Assembly: GCF_004795105.1 (NCBI RefSeq)
Contig: NZ_SSBL01000004.1
Span: 372,001 to 436,000 of the forward strand
Reading direction: 5' to 3'
From: Streptomyces sp. A0642
GTDB lineage: Bacteria > Actinomycetota > Actinomycetes > Streptomycetales > Streptomycetaceae
Length of the DNA stretch: 64,000 bases
The translations under genes and the position numbers were made by a program. Shown here in pieces: positions 17,370 through 25,589 of this stretch. Within the stretch, counting starts at the first letter, position 1. Every line of letters starts with the position of its first letter. The notes under the pieces are model-generated. The model was given only the letters and a program-made list of their open reading frames with translations. It made no database searches and was not told the DNA's origin.

Positions 17370-19199
17370 ATGGCCGAGGAGTATCCGGAGTTCCGCCTGC
17401 GGCTGCCCAACGGCGGGCCGTCGGCCGGCGGACGGCAGACGAACGAGATGGGGACGAACGGCAGCCGGAGGTTCACCGTCGGGCCGGGGCAACCCGTGCG
17501 CATGGACGTAGTCCCCTCCTTCCCCACACGCGTGCCATCCGCCTACCGACTGCGCGAAAGCCTGATCGAGGCCGGTGCGATCAGGCCCTCGGACAAGTGG
17601 CCCGATTGTCTGGAAACAGCGGAGGAACTCACCTTCAACTCCCCCACCGAAGCTGCGAACGTCCTCGTCGGCAGCAGCATCAATGGCTGGGTCGCTTGGA
17701 AGACCGAGGACGGCCGCCAGCTCGGAGACTTCATGCCCGGCGCATCGTGGGGGCCCAACCGCGCCTGGCTCGTCCGCGGCTCCCACGTCACCGGTCTCGA
17801 CCTCGTGCGCCGCATGTGGCTGCCGGAGGAGCGGGTGACCCTGGCGGCCCCCCGGCTGCGCCAGGGCATCGAGCAGGGCGTCAGCAAGGACCAGGTGCGG
17901 ACCTTCGTGGAGGAGGACTACGAGTCCACGGCGACGTACAGCCAGAAGCAGCAGCTGGCCGATGACGTGCACGCCTTCCTGTCCCGGATGAAGGAGGGCG
18001 ACACGGTCTGCACCATCTCCGACGGTCGCCTCTACGTGGGTCAGATCACCGGTGAGGTCCAGCAGATCGATTCCGAGGACCGCCGGTCCAACCTTCGCCG
18101 GCCGGTGTCGTGGCAGGAGGCCGGACACCCGTACGGCGATCTGCCCGAGGAGCTCAAGCAGAAGCTCTCCATCCAGCACGACGTGGTGGAGCTGACCTCC
18201 GTTCAGGCGGTGATCGACGGGCTCGGGCTCACCGACGAGGAGCTGGCCGACGAGGCCGAGGCCATAGAGCGCGACCCAAGCATGGAGCTTCCGGCGATCA
18301 CCGTGCGACGGGAACTGGAGCTGCCCGAGCCGACGGACGCGCTGGCCGCGGAACTGCTGGTCCACGACATGGACTGGCTGCGCGAGCTCCGTGATCTTCT
18401 ATGGGACGAGCGGCAGCTGGTGCTCTACGGTCCGCCGGGCACGGGCAAGACCTTTCTGGCCCTCAAACTGGCGGAGTTCCTGGGCGGCGGGCCCGAGCAG
18501 GTGAAACTGGTGCAGTTCCACCCCTCGTACGCCTACGAGGACTTCATCGAAGGCATCCGCCCGAAGGAGGACCCCAAGACCCACGAGGTGGCCTTCCGCC
18601 TCACCGCCGGGCCCCTGCGGGACCTGGCCGACCTCGCCAACAAGGAGGGCAACCGGCACATCCCGCACTTCCTGATCATCGACGAGATCAACCGGGCCAA
18701 CCTGGCGAAGGTCTTCGGCGAGCTGTACTTCCTCCTGGAATACCGGGACAGGGGGGTACAGCTGCCCTACTCCGGCGACGACTTCGCGCTGCCGCCGAAC
18801 CTGTTCGTCATCGGCACCATGAATACGGCCGACCGTTCGATCGCGCTCGTGGACGCCGCCATGCGGCGCCGGTTCGCGTTTGTGGAGCTGTCCCCGCGGA
18901 CCGAGCCGACCAGCGGACTCCTCCGGCGCTGGCTGACATCCCAGGGACGGGACTCAGGGCCCGCCGACCTCCTTGACGCGCTCAACTCCCGTATCGCAGA
19001 CGCCGATTTCCGGATCGGACCCTCGTACCTGATGAAGAAGGGCGTGTACCGGGCCGGCGGCCTGGAGCGGACCTGGCGGACGAAGATCCTCCCTCTTCTC
19101 GAAGAGCACCACTACGGCGAAGGCGTCGACATCGAGCAGCGGTACGGGCTCTCCGCACTGCGGCAGTCCCTGCCAGCCCTTGCGGGGCCGCCCGCGTGA
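17370..19199 (+). CDS. mcrB: McrB-type AAA+ GTPase subunit of a type IV restriction system
   Basis: A 609-aa McrB-like motor. The C-terminal AAA+ domain has Walker A GPPGTGKT (354-361), Walker B LIIDEINRAN (435-444) and the McrB hallmark MNTADRS (484-490), followed by DAAMRRRF. The N-terminus differs from E. coli McrB: a DUF4357-like segment at about 85-122 (FNSPTEAANVLVGSSINGWV) and a PUA/EVE-like small beta domain at about 207-275 (MKEGDTVCTISDGRLYVGQI), which may read modified bases. ATG 17370 lies 8 nt after GGGGAGG; GTG 17364 is an alternative. The stop overlaps the mcrC start by 4 bp. McrBC cleaves foreign DNA carrying modified cytosine. Confidence 0.9.
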   Translation: MAEEYPEFRLRLPNGGPSAGGRQTNEMGTNGSRRFTVGPGQPVRMDVVPSFPTRVPSAYRLRESLIEAGAIRPSDKWPDCLETAEELTFNSPTEAANVLVGSSINGWVAWKTEDGRQLGDFMPGASWGPNRAWLVRGSHVTGLDLVRRMWLPEERVTLAAPRLRQGIEQGVSKDQVRTFVEEDYESTATYSQKQQLADDVHAFLSRMKEGDTVCTISDGRLYVGQITGEVQQIDSEDRRSNLRRPVSWQEAGHPYGDLPEELKQKLSIQHDVVELTSVQAVIDGLGLTDEELADEAEAIERDPSMELPAITVRRELELPEPTDALAAELLVHDMDWLRELRDLLWDERQLVLYGPPGTGKTFLALKLAEFLGGGPEQVKLVQFHPSYAYEDFIEGIRPKEDPKTHEVAFRLTAGPLRDLADLANKEGNRHIPHFLIIDEINRANLAKVFGELYFLLEYRDRGVQLPYSGDDFALPPNLFVIGTMNTADRSIALVDAAMRRRFAFVELSPRTEPTSGLLRRWLTSQGRDSGPADLLDALNSRIADADFRIGPSYLMKKGVYRAGGLERTWRTKILPLLEEHHYGEGVDIEQRYGLSALRQSLPALAGPPA

Positions 19200-20407
19200 G
19201 CGTCACCGTCGAGCTTGTCGAGCACGCGCCCCCCACCGGTCACATGCTGCCGGACGCGGTGGGACGGGCGCTGGCGGCTTCCCGAATCGTGGATGCCTCC
19301 CCCGATCCGTACACGCCGGGCACCTGGCTACTGCGGGCCGGCAGCAAGGTCGGAACAGTCAGCGTCGACGGCCCTGGGCTCGGCTCCCCCGTCACTGTCC
19401 GGATCACGCCGAAGGTGCCCATCGCCAGATTGTTCTTCCTGCTCGGCTACAGCCGCGATCCGCGCGGCGGGTGGCGCGACGGCCAGGTCGACGTGGCCGA
19501 ACACCGCGACCTGCTGCCCGCCCTGGCCCACGCGGTGGAGCGGCAGATCGACCGGGCGCTGCGACAGGGGCTGCTCCAGGGGTACCGGGAGACCGAGGAG
19601 TCCGCTCTGGTCGTACGGGGACGGATCCGGGAGACCGACCAGTTGCGACGGCATTTCGGTGTCCCGCTGCCCGTCGAGGTGACATACGACGAGTTCACCA
19701 CGGACATCGCTGAGAACCGGATCCTGCGGAGCGCGGTGGAGCGGCTGTTGCGCCTGCCCGCCGTGCCACGGGACGTGCGGCACCGGCTGTCGCACCACCG
19801 GTTGCGGCTCGCCGACGTCACACCGGTCGTCCGGGGGCAGCTACTCCCCGCCTGGCAGCCGTCCCGTCTCAACGCCCGCTACCAGCACGCCCTGCACCTC
19901 GCCCGCGCCGTCCTCGACGACGCATCACCCGAACACGCCCCGGGCGGGCTGCGCATCGAGGGCTACCTGTTCAACATGAACACGCTCTTCGAGGACTTCG
20001 TGACGGTCGCGCTGAGAGAGTCCCTGCGCGGGACGGACCTCGGATGCCGCTTGCAGGACTCCCACCATCTCGACGAGGCGGCGGCCATCCGCATGAAGCC
20101 CGACTTCGTGCTGTACCGGCCGGACGCCATGCCGCTGGCGGTCGCCGACGCCAAGTACAAGGCGGAGAAACGCGACGGTTACCCGGACACCGACCTGTAC
20201 CAGATGCTGGCCTACTGCACGGCTCTCGGCCTCCCCGAGGGCCATCTGATCTACGCGAAGGGGAACGAGCCCCACGCGGCGTACCGGGTACGGAACGCAG
20301 GGGTCGTCATCCACCAGCACGCCCTGGATCTCGGCCAGGCACCCGCCGCCCTGCTCGCCGACATCGCGTCCGTCTCCCGGTACATGCGGGCCGGCTGGTC
20401 CGTATGA
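19196..20407 (+). CDS. mcrC: McrC-type nuclease subunit
   Basis: A 403-aa McrC family protein that partners McrB and supplies the PD-(D/E)xK nuclease. The C-terminal nuclease core is visible: KPDFVLYRPD with Asp 303, then PLAVADAKYK with Asp 318 and Lys 320, and an upstream glutamate in LFNMNTLFEDFV (about 258-269), a strongly conserved McrC element. The middle section GRIRETDQLRRHFG and VEVTYDEFTTDIAENRIL is also family-typical. GTG 19196 overlaps the mcrB stop (GTGA), so translation is coupled. With McrB it forms a complete type IV restriction pair; all catalytic residues look intact. Confidence 0.92.
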   Translation: MSVTVELVEHAPPTGHMLPDAVGRALAASRIVDASPDPYTPGTWLLRAGSKVGTVSVDGPGLGSPVTVRITPKVPIARLFFLLGYSRDPRGGWRDGQVDVAEHRDLLPALAHAVERQIDRALRQGLLQGYRETEESALVVRGRIRETDQLRRHFGVPLPVEVTYDEFTTDIAENRILRSAVERLLRLPAVPRDVRHRLSHHRLRLADVTPVVRGQLLPAWQPSRLNARYQHALHLARAVLDDASPEHAPGGLRIEGYLFNMNTLFEDFVTVALRESLRGTDLGCRLQDSHHLDEAAAIRMKPDFVLYRPDAMPLAVADAKYKAEKRDGYPDTDLYQMLAYCTALGLPEGHLIYAKGNEPHAAYRVRNAGVVIHQHALDLGQAPAALLADIASVSRYMRAGWSV

Positions 20408-20431
20408 TCGACGGCGGAGCGTCCGTCCAGG

Positions 20432-21219
20432 GTGGGGAGTTCACTCGTACCGCAGCTCGCGTTCGCCAACAGCTTCTGGGAGAGTTACAACGCTCTGGAG
20501 CAGCCCGTCAAGGCCGACGTACGCAAGGCGATGGCGAAGTTCCAGCTCCTCACCGTCGCCGGACTCCACGCGGACAAGGGACTGCACTTTGAGTCCGTGG
20601 ACAAGGCCCGCGATCCCCGTATGCGCACCATCCGCATCAACGACTTCTGGCGGGGCGTCGTCCTCGCCCCCGACGACGGCAGTGACGTCGTCCTGCTAGT
20701 CAACGTCGTAACGAACGACGACGCGTACACCTGGGCGGTCAAGCGGCTCTACACGACGAACAAGGCGCCGCGCGGTCTCGACGTGCGCAACGTCGTCGCG
20801 CTCGAACAGCTCACCCCTGCCCTGGAGAAGGCGGCCGCAAGCGCCCCGTCCCTGTTGTTCGCGGCGTACTCGGACACCGGGCTGAGGGATCTCGGCATCG
20901 ACGAGAAGGTGCTACGGGCCGTGCGTACCGTCATCGACAGGCCGCAGTTGGAGGCGTTCGGAACGCTGCTGCCGGAGGACCAGTTCGAGGCTCTGCATAT
21001 CTCGCCGAGGGGTTCGGCCTGGACGAGGTCTACCGGGATGTCGTCACCGTGCGCCGCCCGGTCGATGCCGGACCGGATCCCGACGAGAGTCGCGCCCTGG
21101 TCATCGTCAACACCGCGAGCCGCATCACCCTGGTCACGGGCCCGGACGAGCTGACCGAGATCCTGGAGAAGCCGTTCGCCGCGTGGCAGGTGTTCGGTCG
21201 CCGCAACCCGGCTCGGTAC
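20432..21219 (+). pseudogene. Truncated, frameshifted N-terminal fragment of a UvrD/Rep-like helicase gene
   Basis: Codons from 20447 read PQLAFANSFWESYNALEQPV through NDFWRGVVLAP, NDDAYTWAVKR and QLEAFGTLLPEDQFEALH. This matches, from memory, the RelE/ParE-like N-terminal region of Streptomyces UvrD-family helicases. At about 20998 the frame breaks (CTGCATATCTC; one missing T would restore LHYLAEGFGLDEVY). The other frame then continues LAEGFGLDEVYRDVV to DELTEILEKPFAAWQVF. The gene ends exactly where the helicase ATPase should begin and runs into a hairpin at 21223. The natural start also looks damaged: GGGGAG is followed after 7 nt by GTA. It sits 24 bp after mcrC. Confidence 0.65.
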
Positions 21220-21222
21220 CCG

Positions 21223-21266
21223 CCCGTGGGGGCGCCCGGAAGACTTCTTCCGGGCGCCCCCACGGG
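21223..21266. terminator. 21-bp perfect hairpin closing the McrBC locus
   Basis: Arms 21223-21243 and 21246-21266 are perfectly complementary, with core CCCGTGGGGGCGCCCGGAAG, and leave a 2-nt spacer CT. It lies between the decayed helicase fragment and the convergent PRC-barrel gene, and is the strongest terminator candidate on this side. Confidence 0.85.
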
Positions 21267-21288
21267 CGGTGGTGCTTCGGCTTCGGCG

Positions 21289-21642
21289 TTACGGGCGGCG
21301 GTGACTGTGGTAGTAGCCGCCGACCTGCTCGTGGTACCCGGCATCGCCGACGTGCTTGTCCTTGTCGAACTCCGGGGAGTCCTTGATCTGGTCCTTGGTG
21401 AGGGCGACGAAGATCTTCCGTTCCGCCTCGTCGATGGCCTGCACGGTGCCGGCCGGCAGCAGGACGTGCTTGCCGAAGATCCAGACACCGGTGTCGACCA
21501 CCAGGTACGAGGAGTTGACGTCGTCCGAGTGCTTGTCGACCTTGCCGATGCTTCCGTCGGTGGCCTCGACCTTGTAACCGATCAGGTCGGTGCCCGCGGT
21601 GCGGCCGACGGTCGGCTGGTAGCCCCAGATGTTGTCACTCAT
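21289..21642 (-). CDS. PRC-barrel domain protein
   Basis: A 117-aa soluble protein with a PRC-barrel: TDLIGYKVEATDGSIGKVDKHSDDVNSSYLVVDTG followed by FGKHVLLPAGTVQAIDEAE (about residues 18-75), then a charged helix LTKDQIKDSPEFD. The PRC-barrel occurs in RimM and photosynthetic reaction centres; in Streptomyces such stand-alone proteins are linked to general stress regulons. The ATG is preceded by AAGGAG. It ends near the strong hairpin at 21223. The molecular role is unknown. Confidence 0.85.
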   Translation of the reverse strand: MSDNIWGYQPTVGRTAGTDLIGYKVEATDGSIGKVDKHSDDVNSSYLVVDTGVWIFGKHVLLPAGTVQAIDEAERKIFVALTKDQIKDSPEFDKDKHVGDAGYHEQVGGYYHSHRRP

Positions 21643-21998
21643 AAAACGGCTCCTTCATCAAATAGCTTCCCATTCCTCGGCCGAAGCCGTGAAAATGGCT
21701 GGGCGCCTCCGGAATCCCGGTGACGCGTTCTCAGGAACTCACCTGCCCGGCATCCTCGACCCCATGCATCCCATTTCCGGAATGGAAAGGGCCCCTCAGT
21801 GACCGGAGGCCCCCTCGTCGGAGGCCGTGGTTCGTGACAGAGTCCCCGGCCACGTTCCCCTGGTGCCCCGAAGTGCACCGGCCATGGCTGCCCCGCTCCC
21901 CTCGCCTGGGCCCGCAGCGGCAGAGGAACGTGCGGGTGGGCCGTGACGACGGTTCGTCACGGCCCACCCGCACACTCAGGACCCTGTTTGAGTGAGAG
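21643..21998. other. Intergenic region between two minus-strand small genes
   Basis: About 356 bp holding the PRC gene promoter (AT-rich near 21650-21700), no convincing gene, and the hairpin at 21931-21972. A sigma-B-type GGGTAC -10 was looked for and not seen. Confidence 0.5.
21931..21972. terminator. 19-bp perfect hairpin after the small hydrophobic protein gene
   Basis: Left arm 21931-21949 and right arm 21954-21972 pair perfectly (core GCGGGTGGGCCGTGACGA), with loop CGGT. It is 26 bp past the stop of the 56-aa membrane protein gene. Confidence 0.85.
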
Positions 21999-22169
21999 TC
22001 ACCAGCGGTACCAGCGACCCCGCTTTCCACCACGTGCAGTCGGCCTGATCACGAAGCCGAGCAGCCAGACCACCAGCACGATGACGGCGATCCACCACAA
22101 AGCCTTCAGTGCGAAACCGGCACCGAAGAGAAGCAGGGCGAGCAGAAGAACAAGAATAATGGGAACCAT
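21999..22169 (-). CDS. Small hydrophobic membrane protein (56 aa)
   Basis: Too short for ordinary gene calling but well supported. GGAGG lies 9 nt before the ATG at 22169, the frame ends 26 bp before a 19-bp terminator hairpin, and the product is one long hydrophobic stretch (MVPIILVLLLALLLFGAGFA then LKALWWIAVIVLVVWLLGF) with a basic Arg/Trp-rich tail ending RWYRW. It matches, from memory, a widespread Streptomyces family called hydrophobic protein. Early codons ATT ATT CTT GTT CTT are AT-rich compared with neighbours. A role in membrane stress adaptation is plausible because PRC-barrel and hydrophobic proteins often share stress regulons; this is inference. Confidence 0.85.
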   Translation of the reverse strand: MVPIILVLLLALLLFGAGFALKALWWIAVIVLVVWLLGFVIRPTARGGKRGRWYRW

Positions 22170-22444
22170 GATTATCAACCTCCGAGACGTCGTGTGCCCC
22201 GGCCTCGCACGACCACACCCCCAATTCTTATGAATTCCCTACAGGGTGTGGCTCGGGTGCGGAGAGGAAACGACGCAGGGCCGCGCCGGCCGGCCCGTGG
22301 GCTGACGGCACCCGTCCGGTCACTCACGCACCCGCCTTGCGGGGGCCGATCGGCGAACCGACCGACGGGGCTCCGTGCCAACGCTCCCCTGGGCTCCCGG
22401 CTACGACGCCCGTGATCCGAAGGAGCATCCCTGCCCCGGCCCGC

Positions 22445-22963
22445 TCACGACGAAGGGCCGGTCAGATCGATGGTGAGTACGTCCTCGTCGCGCGTGGGAT
22501 GCTCGATCGTGATCGAGCCCGAGGCGCCGTCGTAAGCTCCGGTACCTCCGGTGATCGCGAACACGTGGGACCACTGCCGTGCGTCGACCGGCGGCTCGGT
22601 CACGGCGGGAAGCGGCCGCTGGAAGGCAGTGGCAGCCGTGATCATTCCGTTGTCGAGGCTCAGCACGAGCGTCGCCACGACGAACGATCCGTCCAGTCCC
22701 ACGGCGACGGGCAGGCAATGCGCGTTCTCGGTGCCCACACTGCGGCCCTGCGCGTCCGACAGGTCGTACCGGACGAAATAGGGCGTACCCGTTGTGAGCA
22801 CGTCCGGGATGTTCGCGCCCGTGCGCCTGCCCCTCAGAACGATCTGGCGAGCGGCCTCGGGCGCCGCGTGGGCGGCCCCGCCCGTCGCCCCCACGAGCAG
22901 CCCTCCGGCCATCGTCGCCGCCGAGGTCAGCTGCAGAAGGCTCCTGCGATCCATGTCGGTCAT
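22445..22963 (-). CDS. Tat-exported allene-oxide-cyclase-barrel-like protein
   Basis: A 172-aa secreted protein. The N-terminus MTDMDRRSLLQLTSAATMAG has a twin-arginine-type RRS motif followed by a hydrophobic stretch and AHAAPEAA, a likely signal peptidase site. The mature part resembles plant allene oxide cyclase/dirigent beta-barrels: PYFVRYDLSDAQGRSVGTENAHC, then FVVATLVLSLDNGMITAATAF, and the diagnostic FAITGGTGAYDGASGSITIEH. ATG 22963 was selected because the signal peptide starts there; the frame extends 99 codons upstream without coding character. The substrate is unknown. Bacterial members are few, and some relate to cyclases in natural-product pathways. Confidence 0.8.
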   Translation of the reverse strand: MTDMDRRSLLQLTSAATMAGGLLVGATGGAAHAAPEAARQIVLRGRRTGANIPDVLTTGTPYFVRYDLSDAQGRSVGTENAHCLPVAVGLDGSFVVATLVLSLDNGMITAATAFQRPLPAVTEPPVDARQWSHVFAITGGTGAYDGASGSITIEHPTRDEDVLTIDLTGPSS

Positions 22964-23422
22964 CGCCTGTTCCACGCCCTTGTCCGTCGTACGTCCACGT
23001 CCGGGCGCGTTCGCGCCCCACGGGTAACCCCTTCTCGCGACGGAACGGATCGCCCCGCGACCGTAATTCGCCGGAACGGAGGAGCGCACGGAGTACACGG
23101 GGTAGCGGACGGAACTGCGGCACCTCATCACCGTGCGGGCGCTGACAGGCCCACCAGCGCCTCGCAGCGCCTCCGCGCGGAGCGGGTCCGGCAGCCGGGC
23201 ACAGGGGCGCGCGTATTGCCGCGCCGCCCCTGCGTCACCCGTTGCGGCCCGCAGAGTCACCGCGTGGCAACGCTGCGGGCCCAGCCGACCGGCGCGCCTC
23301 CGCAGCGTCCCCGCGAGTGCGCCGTCGAGGCGCCGGCCGTGCGGGAGGCGACGGAGACGCCCCTTTGCCCCGATGCCGCCCTTGCGCGAGCCGGGGGGCG
23401 CCGCGCCTGCGGGACCGGTTCG
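22964..23422. other. Intergenic region with no recognised gene
   Basis: About 460 bp upstream of the Tat-exported protein gene. Open frames on both strands are overlapping Arg/Pro-rich shadows. The part nearest the gene (22980-23110) is less GC-rich and should hold its promoter; no operator was recognised. Confidence 0.5.
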
Positions 23423-23467
23423 GTCCTCCGGGTGCGCATCCGTTCAGTCCTCCGGGTGCGCATCCGT
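23423..23467. repeat. 24-bp-period direct repeat over the stop of the 61-aa gene
   Basis: The 21-bp sequence GTCCTCCGGGTGCGCATCCG plus T occurs at 23423-23443 and 23447-23467. The second copy is the last seven codons of the 61-aa gene on the minus strand; the first copy lies immediately past the stop codon (23444-23446). Confidence 0.88.
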
Positions 23468-23629
23468 CTTCAGCGCCCACGCGCGGCCCGCACAGCCCGC
23501 CGGAAAGGGCGGGAAGCGGTGGCCCTTCACGTCCGTGCTCCAGTGATGGCCCGCACCGCAGTCACACTCGTAGATGCCGCTCTCGGGCACGATCTCGCCC
23601 GAATGCCATGTGGTCCGGTCTTCGCTCAT
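23444..23629 (-). CDS. Small Cys-containing protein of unknown function (61 aa)
   Basis: The 61-residue product MSEDRTTWHSGEIVPESGIY continues with ECDCGAGHHWSTDVKGHRFPP and ends KTDAHPED. The arrangement C-x-C-x4-H-x15-F-P-P-x3-G-C resembles a small zinc-ribbon-like fold in which CDCG, the histidines and a later cysteine (FPAGCAGRAW) could bind a metal. I recognise it only as a conserved Streptomyces-type hypothetical protein. The start is ATG 23629. Its 3' end is duplicated downstream. Confidence 0.7.
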   Translation of the reverse strand: MSEDRTTWHSGEIVPESGIYECDCGAGHHWSTDVKGHRFPPFPAGCAGRAWALKTDAHPED

Positions 23630-23736
23630 ACCTTCTGTGTACGTCCCCCGGCGACCACCCGCGACCCAGGAAGGCCCTGCGCCCGCCCGAGTCCGAACCG
23701 GATGCGCGCGGGAGCGCCCGGGGCCACGCTGGATGT

Positions 23737-23961
23737 ATGGCTACTCCCCCGATTGTGATCCACCGACCGACCCCGTCCGGCGCTCGGCTCGTCACCGTGC
23801 ACATCGCCGGCCGCGAGGAAAGACTCGGGCTCGCCCACAGCGATCACGATGTCATCGTGTTCCTCGCCGACGCCGGGATGGCGGACCCGGCGCGGGCCCT
23901 CGACACCCCGTCCCTCGTCGAATGGCAGGGCGCCGCCGCCCATGACTTCGCGGCCGCCTGA
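23737..23961 (+). CDS. Small conserved hypothetical protein (74 aa)
   Basis: A 74-aa soluble protein, MATPPIVIHRPTPSGARLVT followed by VHIAGREERLGLAHSDHDVI and a mixed alpha/beta tail ending AAAHDFAAA. Composition is balanced (beta-strand-like start, helical end) rather than the Arg/Pro-rich pattern of shadow frames, and the gene ends 25 bp before a clear terminator hairpin. No family was recognised. A weak GGAT precedes the ATG. It diverges from the 61-aa gene by 107 bp and converges on the 52-aa gene. Confidence 0.6.
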   Translation: MATPPIVIHRPTPSGARLVTVHIAGREERLGLAHSDHDVIVFLADAGMADPARALDTPSLVEWQGAAAHDFAAA

Positions 23962-23985
23962 GCCGCGGGGGGGGAGCATCGGATG

Positions 23986-24030
23986 CCGCGCTGCCCCCGC
24001 CCCGCCTGGGCGGGTACGGGGGCAGCGCGG
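23986..24030. terminator. Hairpin between convergent small genes
   Basis: Outer stem CCGCGCTGCCCCCG / CGGGGGCAGCGCGG (14 bp, perfect), with an inner CCCGCC/GGCGGG stem extending it. It is placed between two convergent short genes. Confidence 0.8.
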
Positions 24031-24048
24031 GCCTCGACTCGGGTGGGG

Positions 24049-24207
24049 TCACTCGGTCTCGACGAAGGGCGGAAGATCGGGTTCGACGAAAAGCCCCTGG
24101 TAGCGCGGTGTCGGCATGGCCTCGACACGGCCGGGGGCCTCGGACGCCGAGCCCGCCTCGCTCTCGTCCGAGCGCCGCTGCACCTGGCGGGGCGGGGTAT
24201 CAGCCAT
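24049..24207 (-). CDS. Small hypothetical protein (52 aa)
   Basis: The 52-residue hydrophilic product starts MADTPPRQVQRRSDESEAGS and ends GLFVEPDLPPFVETE. An AGGAGA box lies 5 nt before ATG 24207, and a bidirectional terminator is found 19 bp after the stop, so it is a real transcription unit with the right signals. The tail with repeated Pro/Glu and the basic middle suggest a disordered adaptor-like peptide. No family was recognised; it could also be a RiPP-like leader, but no modification enzymes lie next to it apart from a flavin reductase 212 bp upstream. Confidence 0.6.
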   Translation of the reverse strand: MADTPPRQVQRRSDESEAGSASEAPGRVEAMPTPRYQGLFVEPDLPPFVETE

Positions 24208-24419
24208 CGGGTCTCCTGTTGCTTCGCAGTTGCTTATGAGGGCCCCGGGGACGCCGTCCGGAACTCGGAACGCGGCGGCGACGGGGTAGGGCACCGTCCC
24301 GGCCCCACACCCACCAGGGGCACCGGTATCCGACGAGCCATGCTGAGGGTATCCGCTGCGCCGGGCCGAGCGTTCGGCACCGTCGCCCGGGCCGCCCGCC
24401 CTTCGCCTGCTCAGCCGCG

Positions 24420-25040
24420 TCAGCGGGCGTCCCTGTCCTCCTGCCACCGGGCGTAAGGGACGCGGGAGATCTCCCGCACGCCTCCGAAGGTGCCCCACTC
24501 GTCCTTGCCGAGCCTGGTCAGCGGGCGCAGCGCGGTGACCTCCGGATGCCCGTCGGTCATGACGTCCTCGTCGACCGCCGCGTGGAGCACCCGGCCGAAC
24601 ACGACCGTGGAGTCGCCGAGCAGGACCGTGCTGTGCAGCTCGCATTCCAGCGCGACCGGCGATCCGGCCACCCGCGGCGGCTTCACCCGGAGGCTGGGTT
24701 CCTGTGCGAGGCCCACGGCCTCGAACTCGCTGACGCCGCGCGGGAAGTCGGTCGCCGTGGCGTTGATCTGCTCGAAGAGGTGCTCCGGGGCGAAGTTCAC
24801 CACGAAGGAGCCCGTCGCCTCGATGTTGCGCAGGGTGTCCTTGCGCCCGACCGAAGTGAACTGCACGACGGGCGGGCTGACGCAGGCGATCGTGAAGAAG
24901 GAGTGGGGGGCCAGGTTGGCCGTCTCGCCGTCCGGGGTGACGGTGGAGATCCACGCGATGGGCCGGGGGACGACCACAGCGGTGAGCAGCCGGTAGAACG
25001 TGCCGGTATCGGTGGCCCCGGGGTCGAAGTCGATGCGCAT
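24420..25040 (-). CDS. Flavin reductase-like FMN-binding protein
   Basis: A 206-aa member of the flavin reductase-like/split-barrel family. FYRLLTAVVVPRPIAWISTV, then NLAPHSFFTIACVSPPVVQF and DTLRNIEATGSFVVNF, are the usual FMN-binding blocks of the DIM6/NTAB-type group. Such proteins either supply reduced FMN to a partner monooxygenase or act as stand-alone oxidoreductases. ATG 25040 (MRIDFDPGATDT) is the family-typical start; an upstream ATG would add 13 residues. No monooxygenase is adjacent; the nearest is at 29024. Confidence 0.87.
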   Translation of the reverse strand: MRIDFDPGATDTGTFYRLLTAVVVPRPIAWISTVTPDGETANLAPHSFFTIACVSPPVVQFTSVGRKDTLRNIEATGSFVVNFAPEHLFEQINATATDFPRGVSEFEAVGLAQEPSLRVKPPRVAGSPVALECELHSTVLLGDSTVVFGRVLHAAVDEDVMTDGHPEVTALRPLTRLGKDEWGTFGGVREISRVPYARWQEDRDAR

Positions 25041-25086
25041 GACGCCGAGTATGGCGTCCGGCCCGCCGGGCGGCCCCACCGCCCTC

Positions 25087-25473
25087 CTACACCTCCGGCT
25101 CTCCCGGGTCCCCCGGTCCCTCGGCGCCGAACTGTTCCGCCCGGAGGGCGAGGTCCTGGAGCACGTCGGCGGACGACACGTCCGTCTGTCCCGAGTCGTG
25201 CACCTGCGCCAGCATCGCGAACGCCAGGGTGAACGCGCCGACGAGTTGCTCGACCGCGCCGCCGACCTCCCGGCCGACCAGGACCACCACGTCCTCGATC
25301 GTGGCGCCCTCGGGGATCGCGATCCGCGGCATCGTCTCGTTGAGAAGGGCGGTCACCACGGTCGAATCGGTGCTGGGGTCGTCACGGTCCGGGTCCTCCT
25401 CCAAGAGGCGGCGCATCTCGCCCGCTTCGGTGAGGATGCCGATCACACGTTTCACGACTTCGCTCTGCTCCAT
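25087..25473 (-). CDS. Conserved hypothetical helical protein (128 aa)
   Basis: A 128-aa acidic, mostly helical protein beginning MEQSEVVKRVIGILTEAGEM, with the central segment ATIEDVVVLVGREVGGAVEQ and the tail FGAEGPGDPGEPEV. The composition and clean amphipathic helices support coding. No domain was recognised. It sits 46 bp upstream of the flavin reductase on the same strand, so co-transcription is possible. It diverges from the SnoaL-like gene by 116 bp. Confidence 0.72.
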   Translation of the reverse strand: MEQSEVVKRVIGILTEAGEMRRLLEEDPDRDDPSTDSTVVTALLNETMPRIAIPEGATIEDVVVLVGREVGGAVEQLVGAFTLAFAMLAQVHDSGQTDVSSADVLQDLALRAEQFGAEGPGDPGEPEV

Positions 25474-25589
25474 TACGCGAGCATAAGTGCAGGCGCACCG
25501 CCCGACGAGGACAACCGGCCGCCACCGGCCGCCGTGCCGGGCACCGCACGCCCCTTGGCCCCTGGCGTCCGTGGGCCCACACTGACCCG

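Noticed and set aside
21643..22444. Sigma-B-type promoters for the PRC-barrel and hydrophobic protein genes
   Set aside because: No GTTT-N14-16-GGGTAY match was found by eye upstream of either start.
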